37,273 nucleotides of DNA from Agrococcus baldri (GTDB taxonomy: Bacteria > Actinomycetota > Actinomycetes > Actinomycetales > Microbacteriaceae): NCBI GenBank assembly GCA_007988785.1, contig BJUU01000028.1, positions 1 through 37,273 on the forward strand, given 5' to 3'. Position 1 is the stretch's first letter, and each line of letters starts with the position of its first letter. Below the pieces are notes generated by a model. That model saw nothing but the letters and a program-made list of their open reading frames with translations, was not told where the DNA came from and did no database searches. The position numbers and the translations under genes were made by a program. Below, in pieces: positions 23,021-31,634 of the stretch.

Positions 23021-24975
23021 CGGCCGGGCCCCTGCTCGTGGTCGTCGCCCTGCTCGCCGGTGCTGCCTGCGGCCACGGCGCCGTCGCCCGCGCCGACCGC
23101 GGGCAGCGCACCGGTGCCGGGCCCGAGCTCGCGCACGTCCTCCGACTCGCCCTCGATGGGCGACTCGGCCTCGTCGTCGAGCGCCTCGGCCTCGACGACA
23201 TCGCTCGGCAGCAGCGAGCGCGAGGGCTCCTGCGGTCGGCCGACCGCCGCCATCGCCGCCTCCAGCTCGGCGGCGGCATCCCGCAGCGCGTCGCCGTCGG
23301 CCCCCGACTCCACGGGGGCGAGCAGCGCATCCCATCTGGCGGCCTCTGCGGCCATGAGCGCGTGCACGCGCGCCTCGAGGTCGTCGCGCGCCTGCGCGGC
23401 CAGGCGACGCACCGCACCCTCGCCGAAGATCGTCTCGAGCAGCTTCTGGCCGACGACCGCCGAGCCGCCGGCGATCGCGATCTCGCCGCCGGTCAGGCCG
23501 CCGGTGGAGGCGAACACCACCACCATGAGCGCCACCGTGATGACGTTGAGGCCGAGCGACATGACGCGCGCCCTCGTGCGCTTGCCGGCGGCCTGCTCGG
23601 TGATGAGCTCGATGAGGCCCTGCTGCCACTCGCGCACGAGCCGCGACGCCCGCTCGGGCAGCTCCGGCGAGGGCTGCGCCAGGTCGGCACCGCTCGTGAG
23701 CTGCCGGCCGACCGCGCTCTGGCGCACGCGCGCCCAGGCCTCGGCGGCCGCGCGGCCCGCCTCGTCGACCATCACCGCGTGCAGGCCCGACTCGATCTCG
23801 TGCTCGACCTCGATCGCGGGCGCCGGCCTGCCCTGGAACCAGGCGGTCACCCGGTCGCGGGCGCGGGAGAACCAGGATTCCACCGTGCGGAAGACGTCGG
23901 AGGTGCCGACGAAGTCCTGCCAGCGCGCCAGCACCTCGCCGCGCAGCAGCACGCCGTCGCGGGTGGCGTCGTCGACGCGCTCGGCGGCGTCGTCGTGGAT
24001 GGCGGCGATCGTGGCGCGCAGGTCCTTCGCCGTCACGAGCTGCTCGTCGCGGGCGTCGGCCACCGCGCGGGCGGTGACGCCGAGCCGCTCGACCGTGCCG
24101 GCGAGCGTGCGGCCGGCGATCCGGGCGCGCTCTGCGCGGTCGCCGGCGATGCCGGTGAGCCAGGCGCGGATGCCGGCGACCGCGGGCGCCGGCAGCATGC
24201 CGCGGCCGTCGAGCGGCGACTCGGCGACCACGAACACCGGGGCGGTGCCGAGCCCGCGCCGGGCCAGCATCTGCCGCAGGTCGGCCTCGACCTCGGCCTC
24301 GGCGCCGGGCGGCACGCGGTTCAGCACCACGCCGACCGTGATGTCGCGCGCGGCGGCGTCGTCGAGCAGCCGCCACGGCACCGCGTCGGCGTAGCGGTTG
24401 GCGGTGGTGGCGAACAGCCAGAGGTCGGCGGCCGCGAGCAGCTGGGCGGCGAGCTCACGGTTCTCGTCGGCGATCGAGTCGACATCGGGGGCGTCGAGGA
24501 TCGCCAGGTCCTGCGGCACGCGCGCGTCGGCGACCAGCACCACCGAGCCGATCTGCGCCGCATCGGGCTCCTCGCCGGCCTCGTTCGAGGGCGCCTCGCG
24601 CACGACACCGGTGACCCTGGCGAGGCCGGGCAGGATGCGCGTGGAGGCGAACCAGGCCGCGTCGACGGGGGAGTGCAGCAGGATCGGCTGCCGGGTCGTG
24701 GGGCGGATCACGCCCGTGCGGGTGACGGGGATGCCGATCAGCGCGTTCACGAGCGTCGACTTCCCGGCGCCGGTCGAGCCGCCCACGACCGCCAGCAGCG
24801 GTGCGTCGAGATTGCTCAGCCGCGGCTGGATGTAGTCGTCGATCTGCCGCACCGCCGCCCTGCGCGCGTCGCGCGCGGCATCCGCACCGCCGATCGCGAG
24901 CGGCAGCGCGACGCCGTCGAGCGCGCCCCGCAGGGCGTCGAGCCGGTCGAGCGCGGCGATCGTGGCGTCGTTCAC
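23017..24975 (-). CDS. Dynamin-like/Era-like GTPase, first of a pair
   Basis: A 652-residue protein. The GTPase domain has P-loop GGSTGAGKST (65-74), DAPDVDS at ~162 for switch II, and a degenerate G4 (NRVP at ~220 in place of NKxD), so guanine specificity is uncertain. A long helical region and a hydrophobic stretch with two short helices (around VMSLGLNVITVALMVVVFAS and the following GGEIAIAGGSAVVG) follow; the last ~90 residues are acidic and low in complexity. The GTG at 24975 is preferred over one 18 nt upstream because CAGACT lies 6 nt before it. The pair is probably translationally coupled and acts together as a heteromer. It lies 31 nt downstream of the secretion operon on the same strand. 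Confidence 0.82.
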   Translation of the reverse strand: MNDATIAALDRLDALRGALDGVALPLAIGGADAARDARRAAVRQIDDYIQPRLSNLDAPLLAVVGGSTGAGKSTLVNALIGIPVTRTGVIRPTTRQPILLHSPVDAAWFASTRILPGLARVTGVVREAPSNEAGEEPDAAQIGSVVLVADARVPQDLAILDAPDVDSIADENRELAAQLLAAADLWLFATTANRYADAVPWRLLDDAAARDITVGVVLNRVPPGAEAEVEADLRQMLARRGLGTAPVFVVAESPLDGRGMLPAPAVAGIRAWLTGIAGDRAERARIAGRTLAGTVERLGVTARAVADARDEQLVTAKDLRATIAAIHDDAAERVDDATRDGVLLRGEVLARWQDFVGTSDVFRTVESWFSRARDRVTAWFQGRPAPAIEVEHEIESGLHAVMVDEAGRAAAEAWARVRQSAVGRQLTSGADLAQPSPELPERASRLVREWQQGLIELITEQAAGKRTRARVMSLGLNVITVALMVVVFASTGGLTGGEIAIAGGSAVVGQKLLETIFGEGAVRRLAAQARDDLEARVHALMAAEAARWDALLAPVESGADGDALRDAAAELEAAMAAVGRPQEPSRSLLPSDVVEAEALDDEAESPIEGESEDVRELGPGTGALPAVGAGDGAVAAGSTGEQGDDHEQGPGR

Positions 24976-24981
24976 GCGGCT

Positions 24982-24987
24982 AGTCTG
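24982..24987 (-). promoter_or_regulatory. -10 box of a leaderless promoter for the GTPase pair
   Basis: On the minus strand CAGACT is followed by 6 nt and the GTG at 24975, consistent with the other leaderless starts, though the hexamer is less canonical. Confidence 0.4.
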
Positions 24988-25006
24988 CCCCACCGCACGC
25001 GAGAGC

Positions 25007-25537
25007 TCAGCGCACGCGCAGCGCCTGCAGCGTCAGGCTCGCCCAGCGGTCGAGCGCCGTGCGCGTCTGGGCGCGGTAGCCCGCGCCGCCGTCGGCGATC
25101 CGCCCGGGCCGCGTGAGCAGCGGATCGCGCGGCACGAGCAGCGCGTCGACGGCGATGTCGGTGCGGATGCGCGAGGGGCGTCCGAAGAGCGCCGTGCGCA
25201 CGACGATCACCCGGCCGGGCAGCTCCTCGGCGCCGATCCGCTCGAGCAGCGGGGCGAGCACGGCGTCGCCGAGCGGCGTCGCCGCGCTCACGATCGCGAT
25301 CGTGCCGCGCTCGAGCGCCGCGGCGCAGCGCTCCGGGGTCGCGCGGCCGGCGTCGTGCACGAGTCCGGGTCCGCGGCCGCGGCCCTGCTCGTCGCTCGCG
25401 AGCCTGCGGGCGAGCGGCATGGGGTCGACGGCCTCCACCGCGGGCGCCGCCTGCCCCTGCGCTGCGGCGATCGCGAGCGCCGTGAGGGTCGTCGCGCCCA
25501 CCCCGCCCGTCGTGCCGAGCACCGTCAGCGTGCTCAT
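25007..25537 (-). CDS. Degenerate MinD/ParA-like ATPase, last gene of the type VII arm
   Basis: A 176-residue protein with a MinD/ParA (SIMIBI) opening MSTLTVLGTTGGVGATTLTALAIA. The deviant Walker A motif KGGxGKT is reduced to TGGVGATT: both the signature lysine and the P-loop lysine are missing, as in CpaE/TadZ-type proteins, so ATP hydrolysis is doubtful. Later strands carry IAIVSAATPLGDAVLAPLL and DALLVPRDPLLTRPG, consistent with a shortened fold. The start at 25537 overlaps the eccC stop (ATGA), tying it to the secretion operon. A structural or positioning role in the secretion machine is inferred, not shown. Confidence 0.75.
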   Translation of the reverse strand: MSTLTVLGTTGGVGATTLTALAIAAAQGQAAPAVEAVDPMPLARRLASDEQGRGRGPGLVHDAGRATPERCAAALERGTIAIVSAATPLGDAVLAPLLERIGAEELPGRVIVVRTALFGRPSRIRTDIAVDALLVPRDPLLTRPGRIADGGAGYRAQTRTALDRWASLTLQALRVR

Positions 25538-28500
25538 CGCTGGGTCTCCTCGGGCGGCTGGGGCGCGGCCTCGGGCTGGGGGGAGGGCGCGGGCTCCTCG
25601 GCCGCGACGGCGGGCGCCGGTGCGGGCTCGACCTCCTGCAGGTTCGCGACCTGCACGACGAAGGGCGGCACGCCGCGGCGGGCGAAGCGGCCGCGTCCGG
25701 GCGGGAAGCGCTCGGGGTAGATGCGCGGCAGGATCTGCCCCTCGGCCCGGTCGCCCGAGAGCAGCAGCATCGAGCCTCCCGTGTCGCGCGTCATCTGCAT
25801 CGTCGAGCTGTAGAGCGCACGCGATGCGCCGGCGATGGGTCGCGCGATGACCAGGTGGAACTCCAGGTCGCGGGCAGCGGGCATGTGCTGCAGCAGCGGG
25901 GCCAGGGGCTCCGTGCCGCCGGCCGACACGATGTCGTAGTCGTCGACCAGCAGCACGATGCGGGGCGCGCTCGCGCGCTCTGCCGCCGAGCGGCCCGCGC
26001 GCTGCGCCAGCTCCGCGGCGATCGAGGCGGCGAGTCCCTGCGCCTGGCTGACCGACTTCGCGTGCGCGGCGAGGTAGCCGTCGGGGATGCCCTCCGGCAC
26101 GTGGCCGCGCGTGTCGATGATGGCGATCGCGAGCTCCTCCGGCGAGAAGCGCTCGACCAGCTGGTGGGCGATGAGCCGCAGCACGGTCGACTTGCCGCTC
26201 TTCGAGTCGCCCATGACGATGAGGTGCTGGTCGTCGCCCAGCAGATCCCAGCTCGCGGTCGTCATGGTGTCCTGCCGCAGGCCGAGCGGCACGGTGTCCG
26301 GCTCGTCGAACGCATCCGGGAGCGCCTCGGGGTCGAGCAGCAGAGGGAGGAGCCGGATGGGCGCGGCCGCGGGGCCGCTCCAGGATTCGCGGGTGCGGCG
26401 GCCGAGCGCCTCGAGCGCCTCGGCGACCTCCTCGTCGTCGACGAGCTCGAGCGTCGGCAGCGCGACCTGGGCGAGCGTCATGCGGTCCGTGAGCGCTCGG
26501 CCCTTCGCGTCCTTCGAGATCGTCTTCGACAGCTTGCGGTCGATGACGGAGTCGGCCGGGTCGTTGAGGTGCAGCTCGATGCGCGTGCCGAACAGCGACT
26601 GGTGGGCCATGCGCAGCTCGCTCGAGCGCGTCATCGCCAGCACGAGGTGCACACCGTGGCTCGCGGCGCGCGACATCAGCTGGGTGAAGGCGTCGTCGAG
26701 CTCGTCGAAGTCCTGCCGGAGCGCGCCGTAGCCGTCGACCAGCAGCACGATGTCGGCCGAGTCGAGGCCGGGGATCCTGCCGGCGGCGTGCATGGTGCGC
26801 AGCTGCGCCATCGAGTCGATGCCGTGCTCCTTGAACAGCTGCTCCCGGCGCGCGACCATGCCGGCGAGCTCCTCGAGCAGACGGCGGAGGCGCCCCCGGT
26901 CGGCGCGCGTCGCGACGCCGCCGACGTGCGGGAAGTGCTCGAGCCGTCGCAGGCCGCCGCCGGTGAGATCCATGCCGTAGATGGCGACCTCGCGAGGCGT
27001 CTTCGTGAGCGCGAGCGAGGTCGCGATGGTGCGCAGCAGGGTGCTGCGGCCGGAGCCCGGGGCGCCGACGATCCACAGGTGGCCGCCGGCTCGGGTGAGG
27101 TCGAGGCGCCACGGATCCTGCGCCTGCTGCTCGGGTCGGTCCTCGAGCCCGATGACCACATCCAGGGCCGTCGCGCCGGTGTCGGCGCCGTCGAGCACCT
27201 GTCCGAGGGCGAGGCGCGTCGGCAGCGGCGCGACCCAGACGGGCGCGACCGTGCGGTCGTCGCTGCGCAGCCGGTCGACGGCCTCGTCGACGAGGTGCCT
27301 GCCGGTGTCGACCGGCTGCAGGCCCGAGGCCGAGGAGCCGCCGCCGTCGGACTCCTCGTCCTCCTCGATGCCGTTGAACGTCGGCAGCGCGTACACGAGC
27401 CGGCCCGGCTCGTCGTCGTCGCTGCTGCGGCGCACGGGCTCCGAGCGGATCGGGCCGGAGACGTAGCCGGCGCGGAAGCGCTGGTACACCGAGGTGTCGA
27501 CCTTGAGGAATCCGTAGCCCGGCAGCGCGGGCAGGTGGAACGCATCCGGTGTGGAGAGCACGACCTGCGACTCGCCCTCGCTGAAGGTGCGCAGCCCGAG
27601 CCGATAGGAGAGGTAGGTGTCGAGGCCGCGCAGCTTGCCGGCCTCGATGCGCTGGCTCGAGAGCAGCAGGTGCACGCCGATCGAGCGGCCGATGCGGCCG
27701 ATCTGCAGGAACAGGTCGACGAAGTCGGGCTCGGCCGTGAGCAGCTCGCCGAACTCGTCGATGACGACGAACAGGTGCGGCATCGGCGCCATCTCGGGGT
27801 TCTCGGCCCGCATCTGGCGGTAGTGGGTGATGTTGGGCGCCGAGTCGGCGTCCTTCAGCATCTGCTGGCGCCGCACGACCTCGCCCTGCAGCGACGCCCG
27901 CGCGCGGGTGGTGAGCTGCGGGTCGTCGGCGAGGTTGTCGATCAGGCCGGCGAGATGCGGCAGGGGCGCGAAGGGCGCGAAGGCGGCGCCGCCCTTGTAG
28001 TCGACCAGGATCATGCTGAGATCCTCGGGCGGGTGCCCGATGGCGAGCGCCAGGATGAGCGTGCGCAGCATCTCCGACTTGCCCGAGCCGGTGGCGCCGA
28101 CGCAGATGCCGTGCGGGCCCATGCCCAGCTGCGCACTCTCCTTCAGGTCGAGGTGCACGGGGCGGCCGCCGTCGTCGACCGCGAAGGGCACGCGCAGGAA
28201 GTCGTTGGGCCGGCGCGGCTTCCAGATCTTGTCGGGGCGCAGGTCGTCGAGGCGCTCGAAGCCGAGCAGCTCGGTGATGTCGAAGGCCTCGACGTCCTCG
28301 GCCTCCTGGCTGCGCACGGCGCGCGAGAGGCGCATGGCCGACAGGCTCCGCGCGATCGCCTCGAAGCTGCCGCCGCTCACGCCGTCCGGGTCGAACTGCA
28401 GCCGCAGCGCCGACGGCGTGCTCGCACCGGTCGTGAGCGCGGCCCGCTCGCCCAGCTCGATGCGCACGTCGACGTCATCGGGCTCCTGCAGCCGGTCGTC

Positions 28501-29559
28501 GAGCAGGTGGATGACGGTGATGCCCAGCCCGAGCATGCCGAAGGAGCGATCGGGCACCGGCAGCGGCGCCGCGTTCTGCCCGTGCTCGTCGAGCACGACG
28601 ACCAGCCGGCTCTGCGAGCGATCCGCCGTCCCCGCGCGCCGGGCCGCCGTGGCCGCCTGCATGCGGTCGGCCAGCGAGGCGCCCAGCACGGCGACGAGCG
28701 AGCGGCCGTCCTCGGCGATGCGCCGCGCGGGCACCGGCCCGTCGAAGAGCTTGGGGTCCTGCGCGTGCGGCAGCAGGTCGAAGCCCCGCCAGTCGGCTGC
28801 CCGGTCGCGCGCGAAGGCCGCGGCGAGCTGCAGGTCGTCGGGGGAGTGGTGCGTCGCGAGCTGCAGCAGCAGCGCCCGCACGGCGGGCAGCGTCTGCTCG
28901 CGGTCGCCGATGATGGAGACCACCCCGGCGTCCCGCAGGCGCGCGCGCAGCGGCATGCCCTCGACGTTCGCGTACGTCTTGACGATCAGCTCGGCCTCGT
29001 CGACGAGGATCGGGTCGGCGGGCTCGGTCGGGCTGCTCGCGTCGGGGATCGTGATGTCGAACCACGGCACCGGCGCCGTGCCGACCCGCACTGCGAGCGC
29101 ATCCGCGTCGCCGCGGCGGCGCTCCCACAGCCGCGCCGGGTCGCGCACGATGCCGGCGAGGGCGGCCGGCTCGGGGTCGAGCAGCAGCGCCGACTCCTTC
29201 GCCTCCTGCGCGCGCTCGCGAAGCCCCTCGCGGAAGCGCTCGAGGTAGTCGAGGTACAGGCCGCGGCGGAATCGCGCCTGGCGGGCGGCTCGGCCGCGGG
29301 ACGACAGCGCGAAGCCCACACCGCCCACGACGGCGACCAGGAACATCACGCCGGCGAGCACCAGGAACAGCGGCTGGCCGTTGCGCAGCACCACCATCAT
29401 GATGACCGAGGTCATGGCCCCGACGATCGGCAGCAGCATCTGGATCGGCGGGCCCTGCTGCTCCTCGACGATGGGCGGCGGGGCTGCGAGCACCTCCTCG
29501 GGCGGCGCCTCGACGGGCGTCGTGATCCGGGTGGGCCGGTGGAACAGCTCGCGGCTCAT
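25534..29559 (-). CDS. eccC: Type VII secretion ATPase EccC (fused EccCa-EccCb)
   Basis: A 1341-residue membrane-bound FtsK/SpoIIIE motor that recognises and drives ESX substrates. Two transmembrane helices lie at ~40-58 and 62-86. Three ATPase domains follow. Domain 1 has Walker A GATGSGKS (488-495) and Walker B VVIDEF (D601-E602), fully active. Domain 2 has GAPGSGRST (832-840, R for K) and VDGYG instead of DE. Domain 3 has GDSKSGKST (1117-1125) and VDDYD. This fits the known pattern in which domain 1 hydrolyses ATP while domains 2 and 3 regulate or bind substrate. The last ~40 residues are a Pro/Glu-rich tail. It overlaps its neighbours on both sides by 4 bp. Confidence 0.96.
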   Translation of the reverse strand: MSRELFHRPTRITTPVEAPPEEVLAAPPPIVEEQQGPPIQMLLPIVGAMTSVIMMVVLRNGQPLFLVLAGVMFLVAVVGGVGFALSSRGRAARQARFRRGLYLDYLERFREGLRERAQEAKESALLLDPEPAALAGIVRDPARLWERRRGDADALAVRVGTAPVPWFDITIPDASSPTEPADPILVDEAELIVKTYANVEGMPLRARLRDAGVVSIIGDREQTLPAVRALLLQLATHHSPDDLQLAAAFARDRAADWRGFDLLPHAQDPKLFDGPVPARRIAEDGRSLVAVLGASLADRMQAATAARRAGTADRSQSRLVVVLDEHGQNAAPLPVPDRSFGMLGLGITVIHLLDDRLQEPDDVDVRIELGERAALTTGASTPSALRLQFDPDGVSGGSFEAIARSLSAMRLSRAVRSQEAEDVEAFDITELLGFERLDDLRPDKIWKPRRPNDFLRVPFAVDDGGRPVHLDLKESAQLGMGPHGICVGATGSGKSEMLRTLILALAIGHPPEDLSMILVDYKGGAAFAPFAPLPHLAGLIDNLADDPQLTTRARASLQGEVVRRQQMLKDADSAPNITHYRQMRAENPEMAPMPHLFVVIDEFGELLTAEPDFVDLFLQIGRIGRSIGVHLLLSSQRIEAGKLRGLDTYLSYRLGLRTFSEGESQVVLSTPDAFHLPALPGYGFLKVDTSVYQRFRAGYVSGPIRSEPVRRSSDDDEPGRLVYALPTFNGIEEDEESDGGGSSASGLQPVDTGRHLVDEAVDRLRSDDRTVAPVWVAPLPTRLALGQVLDGADTGATALDVVIGLEDRPEQQAQDPWRLDLTRAGGHLWIVGAPGSGRSTLLRTIATSLALTKTPREVAIYGMDLTGGGLRRLEHFPHVGGVATRADRGRLRRLLEELAGMVARREQLFKEHGIDSMAQLRTMHAAGRIPGLDSADIVLLVDGYGALRQDFDELDDAFTQLMSRAASHGVHLVLAMTRSSELRMAHQSLFGTRIELHLNDPADSVIDRKLSKTISKDAKGRALTDRMTLAQVALPTLELVDDEEVAEALEALGRRTRESWSGPAAAPIRLLPLLLDPEALPDAFDEPDTVPLGLRQDTMTTASWDLLGDDQHLIVMGDSKSGKSTVLRLIAHQLVERFSPEELAIAIIDTRGHVPEGIPDGYLAAHAKSVSQAQGLAASIAAELAQRAGRSAAERASAPRIVLLVDDYDIVSAGGTEPLAPLLQHMPAARDLEFHLVIARPIAGASRALYSSTMQMTRDTGGSMLLLSGDRAEGQILPRIYPERFPPGRGRFARRGVPPFVVQVANLQEVEPAPAPAVAAEEPAPSPQPEAAPQPPEETQR

Positions 29560-30332
29560 GCGCTCCTCCCCACCAGGCGCGCGGTGCCCGAGGACTCGGA
29601 TGCGCGGCGCACCGTCGAGGCCGCGAGCCGCAGCAGCGCGAGCGCGCTCGCGTCGCGCAGGCGGCCGAGCGGCACGTGGCGGGAGCGCGCGTGCGCGCGG
29701 TCGTGCGGCAGCAGCACCGTCGGCACGGGCATGAGGCCCGCGAGCGTGGGGATGGACGGATGCGCGGTGCCGTCGACGTCGACGAGCGCGATCGCGGCGA
29801 GGCAGTCGCCCGTCGACTCGACCTGCGCCGCGAGGTCGATGGCTCGCTGGGCGTCGTCGCGGTGGGCGCGCGCGACGATCACCGCGACGTGCGAGAGGGC
29901 GATGATCTCCTGCGTGCGCTCACGCGTCGGCGCTCCCCAGTCGCTGATCGAGAGCGCGCTGGCGCGCTGGCGCTCGCTGGCCGCCGCCCACCAGGCGCTC
30001 GTCGAGGCCTGCTCGCCGACGAGCGAGAGCAGCCGGATGCCTGCGGGAGGCTCGGGGTCGGCGGCGTCGCCGTAGCGGTCGCCCAGCGCCCCCGCGTGCC
30101 AGGCGGCTGGCACGCCGCGTCCGTCCGCGTCGACGAGCAGCACGTGCCCCTCGCGGCGCGCGGCGATGACGGCGGCCGCCCGGCCGGCGACGATCGAGGT
30201 GCCGACGCCGCCCGCGGTGCCGAGCACGGCGATCCGGCGCGAGATCGGCAGGGGCGCGGCGATGGCGGCGTCGAGCTCGGCGAGCTCGTGCATGCCTCTG
30301 GCCGTCGCGGCGTGCAGCAGCATGCGCATCAT
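29556..30332 (-). CDS. Degenerate MinD-like ATPase between eccD and eccC
   Basis: A 258-residue protein of the MinD/ParA fold: RRIAVLGTAGGVGTSIVAG (residues 32-50), then HVLLVDADGRG (63-73) for the A' strand, and VAVIVARAHRDDAQRAIDL later. The Walker A motif again lacks both lysines (GGVGTSI), so it is a second degenerate family member in the same operon as the one at 25007. Residues 1-30 are a short lead. The chosen ATG at 30332 overlaps the eccD stop; ATG codons at 30329 and 30323 are alternatives. ESX loci of mycobacteria carry an unrelated ParA-like protein (EspI), so a role in assembly or placement is plausible but unproven. Confidence 0.78.
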   Translation of the reverse strand: MMRMLLHAATARGMHELAELDAAIAAPLPISRRIAVLGTAGGVGTSIVAGRAAAVIAARREGHVLLVDADGRGVPAAWHAGALGDRYGDAADPEPPAGIRLLSLVGEQASTSAWWAAASERQRASALSISDWGAPTRERTQEIIALSHVAVIVARAHRDDAQRAIDLAAQVESTGDCLAAIALVDVDGTAHPSIPTLAGLMPVPTVLLPHDRAHARSRHVPLGRLRDASALALLRLAASTVRRASESSGTARLVGRSA

Positions 30333-31633
30333 CCGAAGGTCTCCGTGAGATCGGCGAGCACGCCGAGCTTGCCCAGCAGGAGCGTGATGGCCGCCAGCAC
30401 CGCGAGGAACTCGAGCACGCCCGCCCAGCGGCGACGGCGGGCGAGCGCGGGTGCCGAGGGGCGCAGCGCGAGCACCGCGACCACGAGGAGCGCCGCGGCC
30501 GCGGCGACAGCGGGCCGCCACGCTCCCTCGAGCATCGGCGAGGTCGCGATCCACAGGATGACCGGCACGGTCGCGGCCAGCAGCACGACGAGCCGCTGCG
30601 GTCCGAGCGGCAGCATGCGGGCGCGCAGCGCGACGATCGCGGCGATCACGAGGGCGAGCAGCACCGCCCAGGTGCTGGCCTCCAGCACCAGCACCGTCCC
30701 TGCCGCGGCTGCCGTCGCGGCGGCCGCGGCCACCATCGCGGTGAGCCCGAGGAATGCGGTCTCGATCGAGGTGCGCACATCGGCTCGCGAGACGCGGCCG
30801 CCCGCGACCACTCGGTCGTCGAACGAGGTCAGGCCGCTGGTCGACAGCGCGATGCCGGGCAGCAGGCCCAGCAGCACCGCGCTCACCAGCCCCACGACGG
30901 CGGCGACGTCGCTCGGGTGCATGCCGAGCGACTGCAGGATCCCGGCTGCTCCGCAGGCGGCGACGACGAGGCCCGTGCCGAGCGCGATCCCGCGGGAGCC
31001 GAAGCCGATCTGCGCGACGAGCCCGATGACGAGCGCGATGGCGGCGGCCGAGGCGAGGGCTCCCTGCGCCCAGTGCCCGTCGCCGGCCAGGGCTGCGGCG
31101 GCCGCTCGCTCGGCGACGCCTGCGGCGACGGCCGTCGCCGCGATGGCGGCCGCGGTGCGGTCCGTGCGGGCGAGCAGCACGGCTGCGGCCACCAGCACCA
31201 TCGCGAGCATGCCGGCGCCCCAGGGGGCGAGCCATCCGCCGTCGCCGGCGGCAGTGGTGCCGAGCGAGCTCAGCACGAGCAGCGGCAGCGCGGCGGCGGT
31301 CGCGGCGTGCCTCGTCGACCATCGGTTCGGCCGCGAGGCGGTGACCTCGCCGACGGCCTCGGTGACCTCGGCGACATCCGGCGGCGGCGGCGCCTCGTCG
31401 ACGGCGACGACGCGCAGCCTGGTGCCGTGCCCGACGGCCTGCTCGTCGAGGGTGAGGGATGCGTCGATCTGCTCGCCGGTGAGCGTGGTCAGCACGACCG
31501 GGCGCGCTCCGGCGGCCGGCTCCTCGAGCAGCTCGAGGATCTCGGGCATGAGGGCCTCGACCGGCTCGTCGTCGGGCACGACGATGTCGGCGCGGCGCGT
31601 GCTGCCCTGGATGGAGAGTCGGGTGTATTCCAC
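30329..31633 (-). CDS. eccD: Type VII secretion integral membrane protein EccD
   Basis: A 434-residue membrane core component of ESX secretion. An N-terminal ubiquitin-like (YukD) domain (~1-80: YTRLSIQGSTRRADIVVPDDEPV, then GTRLRVVAVDEA) is followed by about 11 hydrophobic helices, as in mycobacterial EccD, which forms a dimer that walls the channel. GTG at 31633 is the start, one nucleotide after the stop of the small TM gene. The gene lies in the fixed order FHA protein, small TM protein, eccD, MinD-like, eccC. Identity rests on domain order and context rather than strict sequence motifs. Confidence 0.9.
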   Translation of the reverse strand: MEYTRLSIQGSTRRADIVVPDDEPVEALMPEILELLEEPAAGARPVVLTTLTGEQIDASLTLDEQAVGHGTRLRVVAVDEAPPPPDVAEVTEAVGEVTASRPNRWSTRHAATAAALPLLVLSSLGTTAAGDGGWLAPWGAGMLAMVLVAAAVLLARTDRTAAAIAATAVAAGVAERAAAAALAGDGHWAQGALASAAAIALVIGLVAQIGFGSRGIALGTGLVVAACGAAGILQSLGMHPSDVAAVVGLVSAVLLGLLPGIALSTSGLTSFDDRVVAGGRVSRADVRTSIETAFLGLTAMVAAAAATAAAAGTVLVLEASTWAVLLALVIAAIVALRARMLPLGPQRLVVLLAATVPVILWIATSPMLEGAWRPAVAAAAALLVVAVLALRPSAPALARRRRWAGVLEFLAVLAAITLLLGKLGVLADLTETFG

Positions 31634-31634
31634 G

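Noticed and set aside
25855-30075. A 1406-residue open frame on the plus strand opposite eccC and the MinD-like gene
   Set aside because: Its translation is a low-complexity Arg/Ala/Val/Asp/Gln mixture with no domain, and it lies opposite a well-supported EccC. Long antisense frames are a by-product of third-position GC bias.
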